Below are positions 58,786 through 64,000 of a stretch of DNA of 64,000 bases, piece by piece. The DNA comes from an uncultured Christensenellaceae bacterium (GTDB taxonomy: Bacteria; Bacillota; Clostridia; Christensenellales; Pumilibacteraceae): the NCBI GenBank assembly GCA_910586925.1, contig CAJUKG010000006.1, positions 85,428 to 149,427 of the forward strand, read 5' to 3'. Position 1 is the stretch's first letter, and every line of letters starts with the position of its first letter. The notes under the pieces are model-generated. The model was not told the DNA's origin. It worked only from the letters and a program-made list of their open reading frames with translations, and did not search any database. Position numbers and translations under genes: made by a program.

Positions 58786-59073
58786 ATGAACTTATTTTGC
58801 AATGTGTTTAACGATCCGAGCAGTCCGTGGTATTACGTGATAGGCGTGCTGTTTTTGCTTTTGGTATTCGGCGCGCTCGCGTTGTATATTGTGTTTTCCA
58901 AAAAACTCAAGAAACCGAACGGCGAAGAAAATAAAAGTGCGGACGCGGCGAAAAACCCCGAAAGTCCCGACGGCGCGAATAGCGCGGATAAGTCGAGCGC
59001 GGAAAATTCGTCGCAGTCGAACGAGGAGATCGCGCCCGAGACCGATATACCCGATTCGGACAAATCGAAATAG
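58786..59073 (+). CDS. Small membrane protein with acidic, Ser/Asn-rich tail
   Basis: The 95-aa product follows AGGAGAA. Residues 15-38 form one TM helix (YYVIGVLFLLLVFGALALYIVF) flanked by KKLKKP on the inner side by the positive-inside rule. The remaining 50 residues are a polar tail with many Ser, Asn, Glu and Asp. It is driven by a perfect promoter and ended by its own terminator, so it is a real single-gene unit. Function is unknown. Confidence 0.75.
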   Translation: MNLFCNVFNDPSSPWYYVIGVLFLLLVFGALALYIVFSKKLKKPNGEENKSADAAKNPESPDGANSADKSSAENSSQSNEEIAPETDIPDSDKSK

Positions 59074-59083
59074 ATTACAAAAC

Positions 59084-59115
59084 AATCGCTTCGAGATCGA
59101 GGCGATTTTATTTTT
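59084..59115 (+). terminator. Terminator of the 95-aa membrane protein gene
   Basis: The stem AATCGC-TTCGA / TCGA-GGCGATT is followed by TTTTATTTTT, 11 bp after the stop. Confidence 0.8.
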
Positions 59116-59328
59116 GAAAAAATTTAACCCATGCGAAAATTATGTAGCGGCGTTTGCGTATAATTTTAATGCAATGAATTTGCGCGTATAATATTCGACG
59201 GGCGACACAAACTATAATAGCAAGGGCAAACGTTACGAAAGAGAAATCGGTCGATAAAACAATCACCGCAAATCAGCGAGTATTTCGACTAAGGAAGATA
59301 CGCCCGAGCAACAAATATCGGTATGCTA

Positions 59329-59375
59329 TGTACAAACCGAAATATACAATGCTCACCGCATTGTCGGTTTGTACA
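59329..59375 (+). promoter_or_regulatory. Large hairpin just upstream of the 41-aa basic protein
   Basis: Perfect 12-bp arms TGTACAAACCGA (59329-59340) and TCGGTTTGTACA (59364-59375), plus an inner CAATG/CATTG pairing, lie 11 bp before the AGGAGGGG ribosome site. No T-run follows. The gap 59116-59328 also holds several TATAAT-like boxes but no clear -35. It is probably a regulatory or stabilising mRNA structure; an operator is possible. Confidence 0.65.
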
Positions 59376-59401
59376 CGGCTTGACCGAAAAGGAGGGGAAG
59401 C

Positions 59402-59527
59402 ATGGCTAACACGAAAAAGACTGAAAGCAAGAAAAGCGGCACGCGTTGCTGCAGCTCCAAGAAGTCGAACACCGTCGAGTCGAACAGCAAGAGCCGTACG
59501 ACGAGCAAAAAGTCCGGCAACAACTAA
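59402..59527 (+). CDS. 41-aa Lys/Ser-rich basic protein
   Basis: A short gene missed by ordinary length cut-offs. A very strong AGGAGGGG site lies 7 nt before the ATG and a terminator follows at 59550-59573. The protein is highly basic and dominated by Lys, Ser, Thr and Asn (MANTKKTESKKSGTRCCSSK, then KSNTVESNSKSRTTSKKSGN). It has two adjacent cysteines (16-17) and no hydrophobic stretch. It resembles disordered nucleic-acid-binding tails; a nucleoid- or ribosome-associated role is only a guess. I do not recognise a family. Confidence 0.7.
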   Translation: MANTKKTESKKSGTRCCSSKKSNTVESNSKSRTTSKKSGNN

Positions 59528-59549
59528 CAACCGAATACATTAAAATAGA

Positions 59550-59573
59550 AAACCGACCGAATCGGTTTTTTAT
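59550..59573 (+). terminator. Terminator of the 41-aa protein gene
   Basis: AAACCGA / TCGGTTT stem with a 5-nt loop, followed by TTTATTTTTT. Confidence 0.8.
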
Positions 59574-59731
59574 TTTTTGCGAATTTAGGAAGAATAAAAT
59601 AATAGAGCATCACTATCGACCGAGAGATTTTCCGTTGCGGTTTTGCGGGCGTTTGCGGCGGGCAATGAGATCTCTCCGCCCTATGATTACGGCACATAAA
59701 CAGAGGTTCGCGAAAAAACACAAAAAACTCT

Positions 59732-59857
59732 GTCATTTCGACCGAACGAGCGAAGCGAGTGCGCGGAGAAATCTCATGCGATGAGTATGTCTTTATCAGT
59801 ATTAAATTAGAATAGATTTCTCCGCTGCGCGGCTGACGCCGCTACGGTCGAAATGAC
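59732..59857. repeat. MITE-like hairpin element, copy 2
   Basis: A 126-bp element with the same perfect 12-bp terminal inverted repeats (GTCATTTCGACC / GGTCGAAATGAC) as 37746-37879, and shared inner segments GAGCGAAGCGAGTGCG and GAGAAATCT. The middle is unrelated. A half-copy (TGTCATTTCGAGCGCAGTCG) follows at 59976. Confidence 0.8.
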
Positions 59858-60417
59858 AAATGGGTGGCGAGTTCGACGCGAGCGGTCGAAAAAGCGTGCG
59901 CACATGCGGTCGGCAAAGAGATCCTCACCCTATAAAATATGACAAGTGTGTTTTATATAGTCATGCCAAATAACTTGTCATTTCGAGCGCAGTCGAGAAA
60001 TCTCGTGCGGCGAATAATTGTTATAAACATTCCGAAATATAGAAATATTTTTTTGTAATTAAATCGGGGGAAATATATTTTATATGGAATTTTTTCGTGC
60101 ATGAAAATATACCGTAGGATCATATATTCGATTATAAGCAGTGTACGAGTGAGAAACCATACAATCGAAATCGGCGAAAAAGCGATGGAAACGTGATTTT
60201 ATATGCCGCAAGCGCGAATTTTTGGGCAAAATAAAATAAATCGAAAAATAACGTAAAATCCGAAAAACAGAAAAAATTATTTTATGCGGCGAAAAGCATA
60301 TATAATTATTTTATAGCAAAAAACGACGCGGAAAAACGGAATTAAATTTACGCAAAATACATATTCGATACGGGTAAAACACGGTTGTGAAAAATTCGGT
60401 TACTTACGTCAAAATCG
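59858..60417. other. 560-bp AT-rich gap before the thiamine riboswitch
   Basis: Apart from the repeat fragment at 59976-60011 (GTCGAGAAATCTCG) this stretch is AT-rich, with no gene, terminator or promoter I can support. Confidence 0.6.
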
Positions 60418-60446
60418 TTGACAAGCGGATATTATAGGCGTATAAT
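60418..60446 (+). promoter_or_regulatory. Promoter of the thiamine transporter transcript
   Basis: TTGACA (60418-60423), 17 bp and TATAAT (60441-60446), a perfect consensus, starting the RNA about 2 nt before the riboswitch. Confidence 0.88.
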
Positions 60447-60454
60447 GAATTCGG

Positions 60455-60545
60455 ATGCAGGGGCGCAACGGATGTTGCTGAGATGTTGCATTTACATGCA
60501 CGGTCCCTTTGAACCTGTGAGTTAGTACTCGCGTAGGGAGCCGTC
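60455..60545 (+). ncRNA. TPP riboswitch (THI element)
   Basis: All THI-box landmarks occur in order: AGGGGCGC, GCTGAGAT (the pyrimidine-sensing loop), CCCTTTGAACCTG, and CGCGTAGGGAG. A short hairpin GAGT/ACTC occupies the variable arm. Binding of thiamine pyrophosphate should favour the terminator at 60563-60597 and shut off the ThiT-like gene. Confidence 0.95.
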
Positions 60546-60562
60546 GAATATTTTCGGGTTTT

Positions 60563-60597
60563 ATGCGTTTGTACTTTCGGGTAGGCGCATTTTTTTG
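60563..60597 (+). terminator. Riboswitch-controlled terminator (expression platform)
   Basis: ATGCG-TTTGT / G-GTAGG-CGCAT stem (wobble pairs inside), followed by TTTTTTTG, between the riboswitch and the transporter start. It lies where a TPP-dependent attenuator is expected. Confidence 0.75.
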
Positions 60598-60636
60598 TGT
60601 CGCTGTATTCGAAATACATTTTACGGAGGCAAAACC

Positions 60637-61836
60637 GTGTTACAAGACATCAAGAACTACTTTGCAAACTTCGACGGGGCGACGAATATCTGCCGCACCG
60701 TCGCGCTATGGCTGTGTATAGTTTTGCTGATCGCGTTTATTGCGACAAGACTGTACATACTCGCGCTCGGCAAGAAATCGAAAAAGTACGGTGCGGACGA
60801 GCTTGCGGTCGCGTCGAAAATAGTGAACGGCGCATGGATAATAATTGCGCTGCTCGTCGCGGTCGGGCTGATAGTCACATTCTCGGCGTGTTATTTCGTC
60901 GGGGTCGCGAACGGCGACGAGGTGATACAGCCGATATTGTTCTATCCGTTGCTCGTCGCGGTGCTCGCCGCCGTCGGCAGTGCGATCGCGCTTTTCGTTA
61001 AGCCGATAAAACTTACGAAGATAATCGCCGCGGCGGTTTGCGGCAGTGCGTTCCTCGCGGTGCTCGTTTGTATGATCGTGTACTATGCGAGCGGCGATGC
61101 GGGCGAAGCGTTGAGCAATATCGGACTGTATATAAGCGCGGTCGTCGTTGTCGCGGCGGTGGTCGTGTTTGCGGTCTTGGCGGACAGGAAAAGCGGCGCG
61201 TTCGATACGCGCACAGTCACTTTCGCGGCGATATGCGTAGCAATGTCGTTCGCGCTGTCGTACGTGCGCATATTCAGAATGCCCATGGGCGGTAGTATAA
61301 CATTCGCGTCTATGCTGCCGCTCATGCTGTTCGCGTTCATGTTCGGCAGTCGCAAAGGGGTGCTTGCGGGACTTGTTTACGGAATATTACAGGCGGTGCA
61401 GGATCCGTGGATAATCCACCCCGCGCAGTTCGTGCTCGACTATGCGGTGGCGTTTGCGGCAATCGGACTTACGGGCAGTATTCGCGATCTCGGACTGTTC
61501 AAGGGCAGAATGCGCACGCAATTCGTGCTCGGCGCGTGCATAGCTTGCGCGTTCAGATTCATGGCGCATTATTTTGCGGGGGTGTTCGCGTTCGGCATGT
61601 ACGGCGCGGAGTTCGCGGAAAGCTACAATATGCCCGCGCTCGCCAACGAATACTTCTATTCGTTCGTTTATCAATGCATGTTCCTCATTCCCGAACTCGC
61701 CGTCGTGCTCGCGGCGAGCATGCTCGCGTTCGCGTCGAAAAATTTCCGCAAGCAAATAGACTTTTATTCTAATGCGGCGCACGGACAAAAGCCGCCCGCG
61801 ACCGAACCCGCCGTGGCGACGGAGAACGCCGAATAA
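60637..61836 (+). CDS. thiT: ThiT-family thiamine transporter with N-terminal membrane extension
   Basis: The GTG at 60637 is chosen because GGAGG lies 8 nt upstream. The 399-aa protein's C-terminal half (from about 200: TRTVTFAAICVAMSFALSYVRIFRMPMGGSITFASMLPLMLFAFMFG...GVLAGLVYGILQAVQDPWIIHPAQFVLDY) is a ThiT (YuaJ) substrate-binding S-component, which binds thiamine for an ECF transporter. The first 190 residues add about five TM helices not found in ThiT (about 190 aa alone). The TPP riboswitch upstream confirms thiamine as the likely substrate. The extension might dimerise, regulate or be a separate fused protein. Confidence 0.88.
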   Translation: MLQDIKNYFANFDGATNICRTVALWLCIVLLIAFIATRLYILALGKKSKKYGADELAVASKIVNGAWIIIALLVAVGLIVTFSACYFVGVANGDEVIQPILFYPLLVAVLAAVGSAIALFVKPIKLTKIIAAAVCGSAFLAVLVCMIVYYASGDAGEALSNIGLYISAVVVVAAVVVFAVLADRKSGAFDTRTVTFAAICVAMSFALSYVRIFRMPMGGSITFASMLPLMLFAFMFGSRKGVLAGLVYGILQAVQDPWIIHPAQFVLDYAVAFAAIGLTGSIRDLGLFKGRMRTQFVLGACIACAFRFMAHYFAGVFAFGMYGAEFAESYNMPALANEYFYSFVYQCMFLIPELAVVLAASMLAFASKNFRKQIDFYSNAAHGQKPPATEPAVATENAE

Positions 61837-61863
61837 TTCAAAACGCATATCGAATATTTACTA

Positions 61864-61898
61864 AAAGAGCTTGCCGTTCGATCGGACAAGCTCTTTTT
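61864..61898 (+). terminator. Terminator of the thiamine transporter gene
   Basis: AAAGAGCTTG / CAAGCTCTTT, a 10-bp perfect stem, followed by TT. Confidence 0.85.
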
Positions 61899-61909
61899 CG
61901 TGCCGAAGA

Positions 61910-61938
61910 TTGACATGAATGCGGTTTTGTTATATAAT
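61910..61938 (+). promoter_or_regulatory. Promoter of the 204-aa protein gene, leaderless spacing
   Basis: TTGACA (61910-61915), 17 bp and TATAAT (61933-61938), a perfect consensus, with only 6 nt to the ATG at 61945. This also rules out an in-frame ATG at 61900, which lies upstream of the promoter. Confidence 0.85.
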
Positions 61939-61944
61939 TACCGT

Positions 61945-62559
61945 ATGACACGGCACGAGTTGATCGAATTTGTAAAAACGCTTTACCCGCAGATATCGTG
62001 GGGCGATGACGGAAAAGCGTATAAAAACACCGCGGAACAGCGTCGGCTCGTCGAGCTGAAAAAATGCCGTAATTACAATTACGGTAAAGAATTGCGTCGC
62101 GCCGTCGAGAGCAAAGGGTATATCTTCATCAACGAAAACCGAGCGCAAGACGCCTGCTTCGAATATCGCGTGCTGTGCGAAAAAGTCACCGACATTTTGG
62201 ACGACGACAGGGAATTGCTCGCGAGCCTCGGCGGCGCGAAAACGGAAGTGCATATTTTCGTGAGTAAAATAATAAATGTTTTCACGGCGTTTTGCTTGCG
62301 GACGGAACTCGAAACGAAGGAAAACGGCGAGGTGTGGACGTTTGAAGAAAAGCGCGGGTTCGACGGCGATGCGGGAATAATTTTCGATGCCGTGCGCGAA
62401 TGTTTGACTGCACGGGACTGCGAGTATATCGACGTCGAGGAAACATACGGCATTGTGCCGGGCATCGGAACCGAATTTACCGCCCGCGGCGAAACGACGC
62501 TTTTTCACCTGTTGTTCACGCCGATGCACGAACATTGCGAAAAGAAAACGGTAATATAA
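61945..62559 (+). CDS. Uncharacterised 204-aa protein
   Basis: The frame starts at the ATG 61945, at or next to the predicted transcription start. The product (MTRHELIEFVKTLYPQISWG) is a soluble mixed alpha/beta protein without signal or TM segment. It has charged motifs such as RAQDACFEYRVLCEKVTDIL and GIIFDAVRECLTARDCEYIDVEETYGIVPGIGTEF. I cannot place it in a family. Convergent with the GrpB gene downstream. Confidence 0.65.
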   Translation: MTRHELIEFVKTLYPQISWGDDGKAYKNTAEQRRLVELKKCRNYNYGKELRRAVESKGYIFINENRAQDACFEYRVLCEKVTDILDDDRELLASLGGAKTEVHIFVSKIINVFTAFCLRTELETKENGEVWTFEEKRGFDGDAGIIFDAVRECLTARDCEYIDVEETYGIVPGIGTEFTARGETTLFHLLFTPMHEHCEKKTVI

Positions 62560-62652
62560 AATCCGTTCGGAAAACTATATTATTCGTTTTCGTGAACGAC
62601 GATCGGCAGGTCATTGCCGAATTTTCATAAAATTCCACATGAACGCGAAATG

Positions 62653-63228
62653 CTATTTTATTCGGTATCTGTCCGCATACAGCGTTTTTGCGAGTTCGGT
62701 GTAATGCTTGACGAAATCTGTTTTCGCCGCCGTGTAGCCGTCGCGGTCGTGCTCGAACTCGCGGGCAAGACCGATTTTCAGTTTTTCGTATTCTTTTGCG
62801 ACGTCGGGATTGTCGAGAAGGTAATCTCGAAAATACAGTTCGTCGTTGTCGCCCGCAAACCGCAAATGCAGGTGAAAGACTTTATCGGCGAAACCGCGCT
62901 CGGTATAGCCGAAGTTAAAAGATACGCGCGTATCCGATTCCGACATTTTCAAAAATCCGATTTTTTCGATTTCGGCGGCGACCGCTTTTATGCCTTTATC
63001 GCGCGGAATTTCGACGAGAATATCGACGATTGGTTTTGCTTGAATGTTAGGTATTGCCGTACTGCCTATGTGACAAATATGCAAAATATCGCGGTTTTTT
63101 AACTTTTCCGTCAAGAATTTTTGCATTTCCGCATAGTTTTGCGCCCAAACCGCATTGTGCGGTTCGAGAAAAATAGGGAATAATTGCCATAATTCTTGCA
63201 ATGTCATTTCCGAAAGTTTTTTGCCCAT
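62653..63228 (-). CDS. GrpB-family (UPF0157) nucleotidyltransferase-like protein
   Basis: The 191-aa protein has the family core HIGSTAIPNIQAKPIVDILVEI (GS and D-x-D-like residues of the nucleotidyltransferase fold) and the typical YTERGFADKVFHLHLRF and FRDYLLDNPDVAKEYEKLKIGLA. A function is not established; GrpB proteins are often compared with CoaE-linked or tRNA-nucleotidyltransferase folds. It lies 66 bp after the VOC gene and may share its transcript. Confidence 0.88.
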   Translation of the reverse strand: MGKKLSEMTLQELWQLFPIFLEPHNAVWAQNYAEMQKFLTEKLKNRDILHICHIGSTAIPNIQAKPIVDILVEIPRDKGIKAVAAEIEKIGFLKMSESDTRVSFNFGYTERGFADKVFHLHLRFAGDNDELYFRDYLLDNPDVAKEYEKLKIGLAREFEHDRDGYTAAKTDFVKHYTELAKTLYADRYRIK

Positions 63229-63294
63229 AATCGTCCTTTTTAACTCGATACGAAATTTACAACCATACCGTCATTTCGTTTTGCGCACTCATTT

Positions 63295-63774
63295 TCAAGC
63301 CTTCGACCGCAAAATTTCATTTACCGTATTTTCGACATAATCGACAGGAACGTCCATGCGTTTTGCGACTTGTTCTTTTGTCATGCCTGCGTCGAGAAAA
63401 CGCTTACAGACAAACCGCATGTTTTCTCCGATTTCGATTATATTTTTGTCGGGATCGTAAAATCGAACCACGCGTTGTCCCCAACTGTGTTCTTTGACGG
63501 GGTGGACGTAATCGAGATCGAGCTTTTCGATGCGTTTCGCAAACGCGTCGAAATCGTCGACCTCGAAGTATATTTCGAAATTGTTTCCGCCGAATGATAT
63601 ATTGTCCGTTTCGATAAACTCTCGATACGATTGGAGCGTTTGCAACGCCAATCCGCCGGATAAAGTTTTGTTTGCGCCGAAATCGGCAACGACCGTCAGC
63701 CCGAGAACGGTTTCGTAAAAACCGACCGATTTGTCCAAATCGGCAACGACGAGCATCGTGCTTGCTATTTTCAT
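63295..63774 (-). CDS. VOC (glyoxalase-fold) protein with C-terminal extension
   Basis: Residues 1-120 are a vicinal-oxygen-chelate domain (MKIASTMLVVADLDKSVGFYETVLGLTVVADFG, then WGQRVVRFYDPDKNIIEIGE) like those of glyoxalase, dioxygenase or antibiotic-resistance proteins. The C-terminal 40 residues (AGMTKEQVAKRMDVPVDYVENTVNEILRS) look like a small HTH or helical hairpin not normally present. A promoter lies at 63850-63878. Substrate is unknown. Confidence 0.8.
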   Translation of the reverse strand: MKIASTMLVVADLDKSVGFYETVLGLTVVADFGANKTLSGGLALQTLQSYREFIETDNISFGGNNFEIYFEVDDFDAFAKRIEKLDLDYVHPVKEHSWGQRVVRFYDPDKNIIEIGENMRFVCKRFLDAGMTKEQVAKRMDVPVDYVENTVNEILRSKA

Positions 63775-63849
63775 GTATTACCTCGCAAAAGTCGTGTTCG
63801 ACGTTTCCGATCACGAAAATCGGCGTTGTGGAACATTAGTATACACGTA

Positions 63850-63878
63850 ATTATACCGTAATCGGCGTAAAAAGTAAA
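63850..63878 (-). promoter_or_regulatory. Promoter of the VOC-GrpB pair
   Basis: TTTACT (63873-63878), 17 bp and TATAAT (63850-63855), giving a leader of about 70 nt. Beyond it, 63879-64000 holds no supported feature. Confidence 0.6.
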
Positions 63879-64000
63879 GCAAAAGAAAACCCGCGCGGCA
63901 AAGAGCAGTTCTTGCAGAGATTAAAAAGAGCAAAGACAAAAGCGAACTTCTCATAGGGAATAAAAAACTAAATTTTTTAGAGTTGCACTTTCAAGCGAGG

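Overview
The window looks like a chromosome segment of an anaerobic, Gram-positive-type bacterium of the Clostridia, probably an uncultured gut lineage near the Christensenellales (this placement is inference). The evidence is the complete S10-spc-alpha ribosomal operon in Firmicutes order with adk-map-KOW protein-infA-rpmJ inside it, zinc-ribbon forms of S14, L36 and adenylate kinase, an AgrC/AgrA-type LytTR two-component pair, many lipoproteins, an NrdG2-type radical SAM activase, DegV, and many near-consensus sigma-A promoters (TTGACA, 17 bp, TATAAT). The ParA, ParB, MnmE, RsmG and parS features suggest the segment lies near the replication origin.

Layout. Positions 1-14.2 kb (minus strand) are an accessory cell-surface region: a cut-off membrane protein, a prolipoprotein diacylglyceryl transferase (lgt), two domain-swapped GH3 glycosidases around an InlB-repeat lipoprotein, and an operon of sensor kinase, LytTR regulator and an LRR/SGNH lipoprotein. 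Positions 14.3-30.8 kb (minus) are the S10-spc-alpha operon from rpsJ to rplQ, with one strong promoter and a hairpin-rich leader. It is interrupted by two unusual repeat-bearing spacers. Positions 31.3-36.9 kb (minus) hold parA, an acyltransferase and a diacylglycerol glycosyltransferase (probable glycolipid synthesis), and a GH78-like enzyme. At 37.1-38.0 kb is a small cassette (XRE repressor plus TM protein, with a MITE-like hairpin) flanked by 38-bp direct repeats. Positions 38.0-45.9 kb hold a pullulanase, a beta-helix protein, a Pro/Gln-rich repeat protein, a SAP-domain protein and a DEDD exonuclease.

Positions 45.9-53.6 kb (minus) hold nrdG, mnmE-smpB, and an operon of a degenerate alpha/beta hydrolase, signal peptidase I, DegV and rsmG. 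At 53.8-54.9 kb (plus) parB is followed directly by four parS sites and a terminator, while parA lies about 21.7 kb away on the other strand. Positions 55-64 kb hold a ferritin-like protein, a phospholipase D-family protein, two small proteins, a TPP riboswitch controlling a ThiT-type thiamine transporter, and GrpB, VOC and unknown proteins among large repeat-containing gaps.

The most notable observations are these: a four-site parS centromere beside parB without parA; several promoters whose -10 box lies about 6 nt from the start codon, implying leaderless mRNAs; the self-regulated XRE cassette between direct repeats; three exact-period 59-bp tandem repeats inside the ribosomal operon; a 41-aa basic protein behind a 12-bp perfect hairpin; and a thiamine transporter with a long extra membrane domain.
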